Notes under the pieces: model-generated | Seen by the model: the letters and a program-made list of their open reading frames with translations, nothing else | The model's database searches: none | Told to the model about the DNA's origin: nothing | Program-made: the position numbers and the translations under genes | Assembly: GCA_963585895.1 (NCBI GenBank) | Contig: OY757904.1 | Coordinates: 159,684,396-159,748,395, forward strand | DNA length: 64,000 nt | Reading direction: 5' to 3' | Origin: Sepioteuthis lessoniana | Taxonomy: Eukaryota > Mollusca > Cephalopoda > Myopsida > Loliginidae | In this document: positions 35,441-45,979 of the stretch, in pieces | Layout: each line of letters begins with the position of its first letter | How positions within the stretch are numbered: the first letter of the stretch is position 1

Positions 35441-35806
35441 ACTAAACTGCATACTTATGCTAAACTGAATTGTTTGAATTAGAACAGTTTGACTAAACTA
35501 AATAACTTCAAATAGAAATGTTTTAGACAATTAAACTGGGTACTTAAATTCAAACTGCGTACTTATACTAAACTGAATTTTTTGAAATGGAACTGCTTTT
35601 GACATTGAAACTGTACTCACGCTAAACTGACTTGTTTAATAGAGAACTGTTTTGACATCTAACTGTGTGTAAACAAAATCTAAACTTATACTAAACTGAA
35701 TTGGCTGAATCAGAACTGTTTGAATAAACTGAATAGCTTGAAATAGAAATGCTTTTTACAATTAAACTGTATACTCATGCTAAACTGAATTATTTTAAAT
35801 AGAATT
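35441..35806. repeat. 54-bp minisatellite, second block
   Basis: About seven diverged units of the TTATGCTAAACTGAATTGTT / TGAAATAGAACTG type. The same units occur at 49410-49690. Confidence 0.78.
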
Positions 35807-35807
35807 G

Positions 35808-36005
35808 ATTATTTTTATCAGTAAGAGTTTCCGGACTATTATCTTCGTCTTTATGGTTTTCTTCACAACGTTTCGGCCGCTGTATCCTCTGGCCTTCTTC
35901 ATGTGTCCCCTGTTTATCTTGGCATAGAAATGATTCAACCTGGGAAAAAGTTTGACAGTCGATAAAACAAGGCGTTCAAGAAATATGAAGATCTTTTGTA
36001 AATAA
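35808..36005 (+). repeat. Penelope pLTR copy, inverted relative to the right copy
   Basis: TTTTTATCAGTAAGAGTTTC, CACAACGTTTCGGCCGC, CCCCTGTTTATCTTGGCATA and CAAGGCGTTCAAGAAATATG match the reverse complement of 37281-37483 through the start of the coding region. A third partial copy of the first 50 bp is at 36061-36110. On the minus strand the sequence GGCC-GAAAC-GTT (35866-35880) resembles part of a hammerhead core. Confidence 0.85.
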
Positions 36006-36026
36006 TGACGTCATCGTTTTTCATGC

Positions 36027-37310
36027 TTATCCGAGAAGCATTACAAGAAGTTTTATGAGATGATTTTTATCAGTAAGAGTTTTCGGACTATTGTCTTCAT
36101 CTTTATTGTTACATTTTTTTTTTCTAATCTTTTTAATTTTCGGTTCCCATATTGTATTCAACTCTATACTTGGTCTACTCAGCAGGTCATTGCAGCCCAC
36201 CATATGTCCCGATTCCTTAAGGCGTCTAATCCTCCAATGTTCACCTCTATCAATTATTTCAACTTCATCCCATAAGGGCAAATGGTTTCCCTTTTCCTTC
36301 CATATATGGTCCGCCATACCCGACTTTTTAATCTCACCTCTTACTACTGCCTTCCGATGATCTTCTAGTCTTACTTTTAGTGGGCAACCTGTCTCGCCTT
36401 TGTATGTTTTACCACAACTGCCAGGGATGGAGTAAATACAGTTCTTGATGTTGAATTCTATTGGTAGCTTAATCTGGAAGTTGAATCACTTGTGAATACT
36501 GTCCTGATGTCATATGGACTGCATATCTTTTGGATCCTTTCGGCAAGTCCTTTGACATAGGGCAGACATACTGTGGTGAGTTTACGATTATTGTCCTATA
36601 TCCTTCTATCCAGGTTTTTTTGGACGATGTTATGCGCTCTGGGTAGTTTTTATGTCTCAAATTAATTTCTTCTTGATATGCCTCAGTATTGCTACTAATG
36701 GTTTTTGCTCGATGTTGTAAGCAAAGGATTATTTCTTTCTTTTCCGTATATGGATAATGGGAGTTGAAATTGAGGTACTGTCGGGTGAAAGTGGGCTTAC
36801 GATACACAGATGACCAGAATCTTTGCTCTGTGTGCGTTATTAATAGATCGAGGAAGGATAATTTGTTATCTTTCTCTTTCTCCATAGTGAACTGTATAGA
36901 TGGTCGGATTGAGTTCACGTGATCAAGTTATGTCTGAACATCTTCCTGATGAGGCCAGAGAATGAATGTGTCATCAACGTATTTAAGCCACATAGATGGC
37001 TTTAGTGATGTAGATCCTAATTTCATTTCTTCGAAGTATTCCATGTATATGTTTGCCAATAATGGTATCAATGGCGAACCCATAGCCAGGCCTTCTTCTT
37101 GTCGGTATATATCAGATCCCATCCTGAAATATGTTGTCTCCACACAGAAAGTCAACATTTCTATTAGATTATCTATCGGGATACTAGTGCGTTCTTCCAG
37201 CAATAGATCTGCAGCCAGTTTATCCCGTACAACAGTAAGTGTCTCATCAATTGGTACCTTTGTAAACAAACTTATTACATCCAAAAGATTTTCATATTTC
37301 TTGAACTCCT
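36027..37310 (-). pseudogene. Penelope-like element ORF: reverse transcriptase plus GIY-YIG endonuclease, one stop and one frameshift
   Basis: Penelope-like elements encode an RT related to telomerase RT followed by a GIY-YIG nuclease. Here the minus strand reads KKYENLLDVISLFTKVPIDE (about 37300-37240, RT motif A region with its Asp), EEGLAMGSPLIPLLANIYME (motif B region) and WLKYVDDTFILW (about 36980, intact YVDD catalytic box), then an in-frame TAA after EDVQT at 36919-36921. The same frame continues through KLSFLDLLI and VYRKPTFTRQYL to the stop at 36469. The protein carries on in another frame from 36470: NCIYSIPGSCGKTYKGETG, the GIY-YIG signature with its Tyr pair, then RLEDHRKAV, GMADHIWKEKGN and an SRPSIELNTIWEP tail ending about 36027. 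Only these two lesions are visible, so the copy is fairly young. The N-terminal part upstream of motif A is missing. The segment replaces it with a pLTR copy. Confidence 0.93.
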
Positions 37311-37483
37311 TGTTTTATCAACAGTCAAGCTTTAAAAATGATTTCCCTAGTTGAATCATTTCTATGCCAAGACAAACAGGGGACACCCGAGGAAAGCCGG
37401 AGGATATAGCGGCCGAAACGTTGTGAAAAAACAATAAAGATAAAGACAAGAGTCTGAAAACACTTACTGATAAAAATCATCAA
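37281..37483 (-). repeat. Penelope pLTR copy at the 5' side
   Basis: Reverse complement of the copy at 35808-36005; overlaps the first codons of the RT remnant. On the plus strand it contains GCCGGAGGATATAGCGGC-CGAAACGTT (37396-37422), resembling hammerhead stem II plus the GAAAC box. Confidence 0.85.
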
Positions 37484-37524
37484 GCTTCGTCGCAGAAATT
37501 TAGACAACTGATTATTTGTATAAA

Positions 37525-37600
37525 AATAGATTTGGCATTAAATAACTTACAACGGTTGATATGCCATAAAACCAAACCAAACAACGAACCAAGCAAATCC
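37525..37600 (+). repeat. Terminal hairpin module with A/C-rich tail
   Basis: TTTGGCATTAAATAACTTAC, then CGGTTGATATGCCATAAAAC and an AAACCAAACCAAAC-type tail. TGGCAT pairs with ATGCCA. The same module occurs at 49043-49098, 49692-49750, 50552-50606 and, weaker, 54846-54892. Confidence 0.8.
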
Positions 37601-37732
37601 TTTTTTTTTTACCCATACGCATATTCTACACCCCACCGACAATGCATTATGCAAATTGAGAAAGTTTTTAAACAAATGAAGAACACATTTTCGGATATAA
37701 GGAGTACAATAACACCGTTAGGTAGAGCGAGT

Positions 37733-37736
<4 letters not shown>

Positions 37737-37779
<43 letters not shown>
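37737..37779. repeat. (AT)n microsatellite
   Basis: About 21 AT repeats. Confidence 0.96.
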
Positions 37780-37780
<1 letters not shown>

Positions 37781-38289
37781 CACATGGTCACCACAATGAT
37801 CCAATTATTCCAGCTTGTAATAAACACAAACTAGTGAGCTCTCGTTTTGATTCTGGTTCAGAGCACTGAACTTCAAATGGGCACTTTTTAAAAATTGTCA
37901 GTGCACTACCTCTATAATCCATCTGGAAGAATCCACCCCAAAAAACTGTCATCTACAGCTTTGTTAAGTTTCAACGTTTTGAAAGACTTGAATTATTTTT
38001 TTTTCTGTTCTTTTGTGAACATTTTTAGGATCTACCAGGTGCAAACTTTGTGATATCCCAATGTTGTCGAATATCGTGGCCCACGCACCGAAATCAACAT
38101 CCAGCTCCCTAAACAAAGCTCTGGTTGTAATCCGCTGATTAACGTTGATAAAAGAACCGAGACACTTTTTATGTGGTTGACTGATCGCTGTCAGAGCTAC
38201 CTGGAATGTGGTTGGTCACTCATTTTCGCTGGCAACATTTTAGTTCATAGCGTAGCGGTTATCATCAGACTGTTTGCGTTTCAATTCGT
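37780..38289. other. Unassigned DNA
   Basis: No gene or repeat family recognised. Confidence 0.6.
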
Positions 38290-38445
38290 ACTAATTCTCT
38301 TGGAAAAAGTATGAATCATTCTTTTTTTCTCCACATCAATGTAGGGCAGACTGGGTTCTTAGTTTGGCAACCAGTTAAGGAGAAGCAAAACTAAAATTTG
38401 ACCTTGTGTCGTAATCTACTCGTAGAGGAGAGGTTGGGTAAATAA
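38290..38445 (+). mobile_element. SINE-E body and 3' part
   Basis: GGAAAAAGTATGAATCATTC, ATGTAGGGCAGACTGGGTTC, GACCTTGTGTCGTAATCTAC and TCGTAGAGGAGAGGTTGGGT align in order with the SINE-E at 5825-6118 and 33462-33665. The head is missing. Confidence 0.72.
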
Positions 38446-38809
38446 AACGTTGGTGTCTCCAGTGATAAAAAGCATTACTCATCTTCTAACTGTAGGCATA
38501 TCAAATATTTGGTCTCTGTAAATGTTCAACGAGCATCAATAATTTCATGAGGTTCAACTCTTTTCTGCATGAAGAAATTCAGTGGCACACACCTGCTTCG
38601 TACGCGCTTTCAAATCAGACACTATTTTGTCGGACTGCTGCGTAGCTTTGATTTTTAGCTAAGCAGAAAAAAAAAAAAACGAAAGAAAGAAAAAGGAATG
38701 TTTATCAGTAGAAAGCTCCCACTACAACACTACCAATATCTATTCCTGACGCCATGGGAAAACATAATAAAATACATAACATTACTTTCGGAGTGGTTGG
38801 TCATGCAGA

Positions 38810-38811
<2 letters not shown>
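38446..38811. other. Unassigned DNA
   Basis: No gene or repeat family recognised. A 12-A run lies at about 38669-38680. Confidence 0.6.

Positions 38812-38873
<62 letters not shown>
38812..38873. repeat. (AT)n microsatellite
   Basis: About 30 uninterrupted AT repeats. Confidence 0.96.
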
Positions 38874-38875
<2 letters not shown>

Positions 38876-38979
38876 AGAAGTAAATCTCAAACTAAAGATT
38901 ACGATTTTTTCCAAGATTTCAATTTCTTTCATTTGACTCATTAGCTGAAACAAGGACGTCTGTTAGGATTTCAATATAG

Positions 38980-39067
38980 TTCTCTCTCTCTCTCTCTCTC
39001 TCTCTTTCTCCTCTCTCTCTCTCTCTGCCTCTTATCCTCATTCTCTGTCTCTCACGTCATCTCTCTT

Positions 39068-39122
<55 letters not shown>
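38980..39122. repeat. (TC)n-(TA)n compound microsatellite
   Basis: Imperfect TC tracts at 38980-39086 lead into an AT run with one TTT interruption. Confidence 0.93.
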
Positions 39123-39123
<1 letters not shown>

Positions 39124-39232
39124 AATTACTACCCTTCATAGAATCCGTGAATAGGGCGTTTAATCTGCCAGACTAAATAAAATATCTGTCAAAACAAATT
39201 CTTCAATAGATACAAAGAAAAAAATGCAGGAA

Positions 39233-39237
<5 letters not shown>

Positions 39238-39291
<54 letters not shown>
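39238..39291. repeat. (AT)n microsatellite
   Basis: About 27 AT repeats. Confidence 0.96.
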
Positions 39292-39293
<2 letters not shown>

Positions 39294-40136
39294 TAGCCTT
39301 ACTTTTGAGATGAACTCTTTTTATTTAGTGAGATAACTTGTAATTTTGGTGAGCAATTTGCAACAAAACAGACGACATTCATTTGATATTTTTCTTTGGC
39401 GAAAAAGTGTGGTTATCAATTCATGTTGGCATGATTCATTTATTCAAGCGGAGGAGATGACCTCTCTGTCTTTCAGGAATTCTTCTTAAAATAAGGGTCA
39501 CCTTGTATGTCAAGTATAAAATGACTGCTTGTTTCAGACTCATGTTTCTACTCTTATTTGACGGGGGGTGGGTTAGGGTTTAGGTTAAGAAGCGGAAATT
39601 GATGCCAGCCTATTATTTTCGTTATTACAAGCCAGAAAATAGGAAGCCCAACGGGAGGTGATTTTTGTGTTGTAACGTCAAACTGTCATCTAGAAAGATT
39701 TCTCGCAGTAACTTTGCTTTGGTGAAAATAATGAGTAAATTACTGTAAAATAATAAAATGAAAAGATTGATTTCCTTCATATGAAAAACGGGATTTGAAT
39801 TTAAAAAAAACTATTTGCCGAGCATTTTTGTGAGCGTCTTTCGACAGAAGAACACACAAAAAGCTGACAGTCTGAAAAAAATCTGTTTAACATTTAAAAT
39901 AAGCAACACTGAATCAGGTATATTTTTCAACTTTATTTTTTTATATGTTATTATGAAAAATCACAGAATATTTCTGCATTATTATTGCATTCTATAATAA
40001 TACAGGAAAAATGCAATAATATTTTGTAATAATGTAAAAATATGCAAAAATATTTCTCGGTAAAATAAAAAAAATATCTAATAATTTTTATAGCTACAGA
40101 AAAATACGCAATAATTTTCTTTGATAATACAAAATA
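39292..40136. other. AT-rich DNA, nothing recognised
   Basis: No coding or repeat-family signal. The A/T-rich stretch 39990-40136 repeats AATAATTTT and GAAAAAT(A/G)C motifs loosely. Confidence 0.6.
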
Positions 40137-40139
40137 TGA

Positions 40140-40188
<49 letters not shown>
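40137..40188. repeat. (AAT)n microsatellite, tail of LINE-B
   Basis: About 17 AAT/TAA triplets abut the LINE-B 3' end that follows on the minus strand. Confidence 0.93.
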
Positions 40189-40290
40189 TCGCGCTGGTAG
40201 CACAGATATCCCTGACCCTCTCTCGCCTCTCCTCCCTATCGTTCATCGCCCTAGGTAGGTCTTCAGGACAGCATCCCGTTACCGGACCTC
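40189..40290 (-). pseudogene. LINE-B 3' terminal fragment
   Basis: On the minus strand GGCGATGAACGATAGGGAGG, GCGAGAGAGGGTCAGGGATA and TCTGTGCTACCAGCGCGAT match the end of the copy at 1586-2285, followed by (ATT)n. Confidence 0.82.
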
Positions 40291-40675
40291 ATTGTAATCA
40301 ACAAAAAAAGAGAACTTGCAAAATTGTTGATTATTCTGTCCCGGCTGTCCACAGAATAAAACTGAAATAAAGTAAAAAGAAGGATAAGTACATCGACCTT
40401 ACTAGGGAATTAAAAAAAAAAGAACTATCGAATATGAAGGTGACGATTATACCAATCGTGATTGGTGCATTCGGTACACTACCTAAAGGACTTTTAAAGG
40501 GACTGGAGAACTTGGAAATCGGAGGACGAGTGGAGACCATTTAAACTACAGCATTGTTGAGAACGGCCAGAATACTGAGACGAGTCCTGAAGACTTGAGG
40601 AGACTTGCTGTCACTCAAACTCTAGTGAAAGACCATCAGCTTTAGCTGATGTGAAAAACTCTAAAGGAGGTAATA
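40291..40675 (+). pseudogene. LINE-A 3' end, plus-strand copy 1
   Basis: Begins with the KKRELAKL.I-type segment, then MKVTIIPIVIGAFGTLPKGL, ENLEIGGRVETI (with a stop), RTARILRRVLKT and GDLLSLKL, followed by the 3' untranslated dyad CATCAGCTTTAGCTGATG (40628-40645). Ends in GGAGGTAATAATAA. About 385 bp, 5'-truncated. Confidence 0.87.
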
Positions 40676-40679
40676 ATAA

Positions 40680-41085
40680 AAATAGAATCCGTTCAAGAAT
40701 ATGAGATGCATAGAATTCTCCTGGATTTTGAGAAACAGCCAGAAGACCACATTTAGTGTTGACAAGAAAAAAGAACTTGTTTAGATGATTTTGTCATTCC
40801 AGCGGGGACCACAGAGTGGAAGTAAAATAGAGAAAAGGCAGAGAGTTGAAAAAGCTGTGGAACATGAACATGACGGTCATTCTTATTAGAACAAACCCAA
40901 AATGTCTGGAAAAGGACAAGAGAAATTGGAAGTCAGAGGTGGAATCGAGATTATCCAGAACACAGAATCACTAAAGTTAACAATGATATTGAGAATAATC
41001 CTGAAAATCTAAGTAGACTTGCTGTCACTTAGATTCTAGTGAAAAGCAACCAGTTAAAACTTGCGAGGTATGAAATAATTATAAT
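40680..41085 (+). pseudogene. LINE-A 3' end, plus-strand copy 2
   Basis: Starts directly after the TAATAATAA of copy 1 with ESVQEYEMHRILLDFEK, then LWNMNMTVI and a strongly decayed C-terminus (TCCHLDSSEK), and ends at a TAATTATAATAATGATAG run near 41085. Confidence 0.78.
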
Positions 41086-41089
41086 AATG

Positions 41090-41625
41090 ATAGCAAGATG
41101 ACTAGGTGGGCAAGGTGATCCACTGGGAATTGAACAAGAAATTGTAATTTGACCATACCATCAAATAGTATATGTACAATCTGAATCTGTCCTGGTGAAT
41201 GAGACGCACAAACTACTCTGGGATTTTGAGATACAAACGGATCACTAAATCTTGGCCAGACGACCAGACCTGATAATAATCTATAAAAAAAGAGAACTTG
41301 CCGAATTGCAGACTTATCCGTTCCGGCTGACAACAAAGTAAAATTGAAAAAAAGCGAAAATAAAGATAAGTACCAGGACCTTGCTGGGGAATTGAAAAAA
41401 CTATGGAACCTGAAAGTGACGGCGATGCCAATTGTGATTGGTGCTCTTGGTACAGTCACTAAAGGATTGGCACAAGCATTGAAGGACTTAGAAATAAGAG
41501 GACGAGTGGAGACCATCCAAACTGCGAAGAGTCCTGGAGACTTGAGGAGACTTGCTGTCACTTAAACTCCAGTGAGAAACCATCAGCTAACGCTGCTGTG
41601 AAAAACTCGTAAAGAAGTAAATAAT
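41090..41625 (+). pseudogene. LINE-A 3' end, plus-strand copy 3
   Basis: Collinear with copies 1 and 2 and better preserved: an open stretch at 41344-41565 gives KDKYQDLAGELKKLWNLKVT, VIGALGTVTKGLAQAL, DLEIRGRVETIQT and ends GDLRRLAVT. Upstream, LGFDTNGSL and TRPDNNL mark the endonuclease-like box in decayed form. The dyad ACCATCAGCTAACGCTGCTG is at 41580. The element lacks everything before the endonuclease region. Confidence 0.85.
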
Positions 41626-41639
41626 CATTTTAAGAGATT

Positions 41640-43435
41640 TACGATTCACAAATAAGCCGTGGACTGTTCCTCGAAGAACAGAAAAGATGCCACAAGGGAA
41701 CAAGAGAAACAGACGATCTACTATTCATTCTTCATCGTCCTCAAGAATTGCAAAATGAAACGAAAAAATTAGCAATGGCGTGGACTGATTGCAAAATGAC
41801 ATACGAGATGGTCCTGCAAAGCTGGATAATAGACTGTCTCAAAATGTACAAGATATCCAACGAAGTCATAAAGTTAATCGAGAAAAACCATGAAAAACTC
41901 GAGAGAAGAATTTACAGCAGGAGGAAAAAGTTTAGCTGCGGTAAAAATCCAGCGAGTTATATGCACAGGCGGTTACAAAATTTATGAATCGCAAGAAAAG
42001 GTTAACAATCTAATGTACACGGATGAAATTAAATTGTTTGCCAAAAATGAAAAAAGAATTGGAAACCCGAACACAGACAGTGAGGATATACAGTTAGGTT
42101 AGAGGGATGGAATTTGCCATAGAAAAATCTTCTTTGCTAATTATGAGAAGTGGAAAACGGCAAAAAGAAGGAATATAACTAACAAATCAGGAAAAAATCA
42201 GAACGCTCGGAGAAAAGGAAACTTACAAGTACTTGGGATTATTGAAAGTGGAAATCAAACAAGCGGAGATGAAAGAGAAAGACTAAAAAAAAAGTATCTC
42301 TGGAGAACAAGAAAACTACTCCAAATCAAGCAATATAGCAGAAACCTCATCAAAAGGATAAACACCTGGGCTGTCGCCCTGGTAAGATACTCGGGACCAT
42401 TCCTAAACTGCATGCAGGAAGAACTTCAACAAAAGGAAAAGAGAACAAGAAAACTTACGAGATTACATTGACAGGCTGCATGGGTCAAGAAAAGAAGGAG
42501 GAAGAGTACTCGCCAACAATGACGATAGCGTTGATATATCGTTAAGACGACTCGGAGACTATTTAAAAAGATCAAAGGCTAATTACAGTGACAAGAAACA
42601 ACACCTACAACGCAAGCATCAATAGAACAATAATAACTAGAAAACAAAAATGGAAGGAAAAGCAATTGTATGGACATTTTAAACGGCAAACGAACGAAAT
42701 CTCTCACGAAAAGACAGGCTAAGAAAAGGAAACCTTAAGAGAGAAACTGAATCTCTGCTAATAGCAGCACAAAACAACGCCATAAGGACAAACTATGTTA
42801 AAGCAAGAATAAACAAGACGCAGCTGAATAGCAAGTGTATGTGATTAAGTGGAGATAGAGACGAAACGATCCATCAAATAATAAGCGAATACAACAAATT
42901 AGAGCAAAGAGAGTATAAGACTAGACACGTCTAGGTGGAGAAGGTTATCCACTGAGACTTGTGTAAGAAATTGAAATTTGACCATACGAACAAGTGGCAT
43001 ATGTACGACCCGGAATCCCTCCTTGAGAATAAGATGCACAATGTTCTCTGGCATTTTGAGATGTAAACAAATCATTTAATTTCGGCATAACGAACAGACC
43101 TGAAAAAATTAAAAAAGAAAAAAAAAAGAGAAAAGAAAAAAAATAGGTAAAACCGCCGAATAGTGGACTTTTCCATTCCGGCAGACCACAGGGTAAAATT
43201 AAAAGGTGAAAAGAAGGATTAATATCTGGACCTTGCTGAAGAAACTATGGAACATAAAGAGAGTGGAAGACTTAGAAATCGGAGAAGTAGAGACTATCCA
43301 AACTAGAGCGTTACTAAGATCAGCCAGAATACTGAGAAGACTCCTGGAGATTTGAGGAGACTTCCTGTCCCTAAAACTCCAGTGAAAAACCATCAGTTAA
43401 CGTCGGTATGAAAAACTCTCAAAGGAGTAAAATAT
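41640..43435 (+). pseudogene. LINE-A relic: RT to 3' end with an internal deletion
   Basis: The longest plus-strand LINE-A copy. It begins AVDCSSKNRKDATREQ and reads AMAWTDCKMTYEMVLQSWII (about 41778, RT motif A), DCLKMYKISNEVIKLIEK, KNSREEFTAGGKSLAAVKIQ, then jumps to CTGGYKIYESQEKVNNLMYT (about 41960-42020). Relative to the copy at 60000-61495, the intervening motif B segment (...LSPLLFVIAMM...) is deleted, about 27 codons. The catalytic box is MYTDEIKLFAK, YTDE in place of YMDD. Further on come RRTRKLLQIK, RNLIKRINTWAVALVRYSGP, GDRDETIHQIISE (knuckle without intact Cys/His) and the usual C-terminus with ARILRRLLEI near 43330. It contains many stops and cannot function. Confidence 0.87.
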
Positions 43436-43459
43436 TAATAACAACAGAAATCTCATTTA

Positions 43460-44425
43460 CGGAAAAATTTCCTGTCCCCACTGATCAGGTATTCGGGACC
43501 ATTCTTAAAGTGGACAAGAGAGGAACTTTGAGAAATAGTCCAAAGAACAAGAAAGTTTATGAATATGCACTGGGCCCTCACATCTTTGAGATGACATAAA
43601 CTGTTTGTGTGAAGAAAAGAGAATTTCATTCATGAATTAAATACTAGAACTGCATAACTACAATAAAAAGAGCACTGAAAATATTAATTACAATAGCCAG
43701 TAACAGCAATGGTTATATAAGAAAAGAAAGAAAACAAAAACAAAAAGTAGTTATGAGGAGAAAAACAATTCTAATTATATTTAAAGCTACAAACTACTGT
43801 GTTTGCAAGCGAGAAAACCTGGATATACCTACAAAAGGGAAACCCCAAGAAAAATACTGAAGCATTTTTAATAAGACCACAAATTAGCACCATAAAGATC
43901 AACTATGTTGAAGCGGAAATAGATAAAATCCAACTGAATAGCAATCGTAGGTTATGTAGAGAAAGAGATGATACGATTATTTACGAAATAAGAGGAGGAA
44001 ACAAATTAGCATAAAATGAGTAAGTGAATAGACATGACTGAGTAGGAAAGAGGATCTATTGGGAATTATGTAAGAAATTGATATTTGACTATACTACCAA
44101 ATGGTATGAACACAAGGCAGAATCCGCCATAGAGAATGAGACCCAATGAAATTTTCTGGAATTTTGAGATACAAACGGATCACCTAATCCAGGCCAGAAG
44201 GCAAAACGTAGTGTTAAATAATAAGAATAAAAGAACTTATCATTAAGTGGATTTTACTTTTCCAATTAACCACTGAGGGAAACTCAAAGAAAGCAAAAAG
44301 ATACAAAAATACTTAGATCTTGCCAGAGAGCAAAAAAAAAAAAAGAATAAAACAAACACCCCCACAAAAGAAGAAGAAAAAAACCAGATAAAAAACAAAA
44401 AACCCGTGGAACATGAAGGTTCGTG
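43460..44425 (+). pseudogene. LINE-A relic: knuckle to endonuclease-like region, 3' end missing
   Basis: Starts at VFGTILKVDKRGTLRNSPKN (counterpart of VRYSGPFLKW...), followed by EKTWIYLQKGNPKKNTEAFL, NRRLCRERDDTIIYE (43930-43980; CCHC knuckle reduced to one Cys), GKRIYWELCKKLIFDYTTKW, NETQ.NFLEF.DTNGSPNPG, then decayed sequence up to RGT.RFV at 44405-44425, where it is replaced by (TAA)n. The last 230 bp typical of LINE-A are absent. Confidence 0.8.
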
Positions 44426-44453
44426 TAATAATAATAATAATAATAATAATAAT
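44426..44453. repeat. (TAA)n microsatellite at LINE-A boundary
   Basis: Nine TAA repeats follow GGAACATGAAGGTTCGTG. The LINE-A piece at 57922-58163 has its 5' boundary at nearly the same element position (GGAACATGAAAGTGAAG on the minus strand), also next to TAA repeats. Confidence 0.9.
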
Positions 44454-45063
44454 CCTGCATTATTATATAATATCCTTGTATATTTTTGTATTGTAAACAA
44501 ATAACCTGTACATAATTACACAATATATTATCATACCATGATTATCTTATGTAAAACTTTTTATTCCTACGAAATTGAATAACTATATTTGATATTCTAA
44601 ATTATTTCTGCTTGTTTCAAGTGAATGTAGTTTCCATGATCAAATTAAAGTATCTCCTTTTAAGATTTTCAGCTCTTTCATTCTTCATTCTGTTTTGAAA
44701 TGTCTTTCGTTTTATCAGTCAGCGTTTGGGACGTGTTGGCAGATTTTTCAATCGAACGCCTACATATTTTGTTTCAAACAGAACGGAACACATTTACGTT
44801 GGGCCCAGTGAGTATGAATATTTAGAATAGTTCCGTGATATGTTAAAATCTTTTAAACCAAGAGGATTGCCATTAAACACGGGTTCTGCATTTAAGCACG
44901 CCATTGAAATCGACTTTTAGTTGGCAGATACAGCATCATTAACTGCTTCTAGCGTCACTCCTTATTATATAGTAGTTCGGCCCTTTCCTTTACAAATGAA
45001 GCAAAATAAAATGAGGTATTCTTAGAGTTGTTTTCAATAGAAATCTTCCGATGAAGAAACTCG
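44454..45063. other. AT-rich DNA, nothing recognised
   Basis: No gene or repeat family recognised. A short (AT)n run follows at 45064-45084. Confidence 0.6.
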
Positions 45064-45084
45064 ATATATATATATATATATATA

Positions 45085-45648
45085 AAGATTTTGTGGCACG
45101 AACAGAATTTAAAAAATGCTTTCAAAAACATGTGCATATAAAGAATAATGAAGTATTTTTGAATCGATTAAAATATTTTAAAATAAAAAAAAGAGGGACC
45201 CTTCGTTTCGGTCACGTCCCTTCAGAGATTCAAAACCAAGATAATGAAGTTTACAAATGAGGAAATTAACTTACGGTAGAAACTGTCGAAAAAGCCTGTG
45301 AAAAGAAAACTGATCGAAAAGAAATCGTTAGCGTATTTTTGAAGAGTTGGTGCCGTTAATAAGATTTTCTTCTCGTAGTCAAATAGGATTGTTAAAAAGA
45401 AGAAGTGTATAAAATTGTTTTTAAATGCATAATGTATGTTGGTATTTTGTAATGAGGAGAGCTTCAATTAATTGACAGATGAAGTTCGTTTCTTGAAGTC
45501 TCCAGGATGGTAAACATAGTGGGGTTATAAGCGGCTGAGCAGGCTGGATTGTTCAATAAGTGGTGAGCAATGGCCGAAGACGAATTTTGATTACTCGACG
45601 TTGCAGTATAGTCCAAAGTATTTGTGCGGATATTATATATTGTTTGTA
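45085..45648. other. Unassigned DNA
   Basis: Short open stretches occur on both strands but none carries a recognisable motif. Confidence 0.55.
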
Positions 45649-45682
45649 CACACACACGCACACGCACACGCACACGCACACA
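45649..45682. repeat. (AC)n/(GCAC)n microsatellite
   Basis: ACAC followed by four CGCACA units, directly upstream of the tRNA-derived SINE. Confidence 0.93.
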
Positions 45683-45683
45683 C

Positions 45684-45945
45684 TGGCCTGGTGGGTAGGG
45701 TGTTCGCCAAAGGTCCGGGAGACCTGGGTTCAATCCCAGGTCACGTCATACCAAAGACTTTTAAAATGGTACTTGATACCTCCTTGCTTAACACTCAGCA
45801 ATATAAGGTACGTATCAAGGGTAAAGTGGAGCAATTCAGGGAAAGGAGTAGCGCCCTCTCTAACATCTCGGTGTAGCAGCTATTGAAAAGAAAATCTTCT
45901 AGTCGCCCTCAACAACGGTCGCCAACTTTACTTACTTTATTTACC
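45684..45945 (+). mobile_element. tRNA-derived SINE with RNA polymerase III A and B boxes
   Basis: TGGCCTGGTGG at 45684-45694 fits the pol III box A (TRGYNNARNNG allowing one change) and GGTTCAATCCC at 45727-45737 fits box B exactly. Between and after them CCTGGGTTCAATCCCAGG forms a T-arm like hairpin. The tRNA-unrelated body starts at ACTTTTAAAATGGTACTTGA and contains CTTGCTTAACACTCAGCAAT; it ends near ACTTTACTTACTTTATTTAC (45928-45947), probably the tail. It is different from SINE-E. Whether the body matches a named cephalopod SINE domain cannot be decided without a search. It is not an intact tRNA gene because acceptor and anticodon arms do not close. Confidence 0.85.
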
Positions 45946-45979
45946 AAAAGAGAAATGAAAATTGAATAAAACATTAATT

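Noticed and set aside
36962..37354. 130-codon plus-strand open frame
   Set aside because: Antisense shadow of the Penelope RT.
39565..39590. Interstitial telomere repeat (GGGTTAGGGTTTAGG)
   Set aside because: Only one TTAGGG plus a partial unit, too short.
45684..45760. Intact tRNA gene
   Set aside because: Pol III boxes are present but the acceptor and anticodon arms do not close and a SINE body follows.
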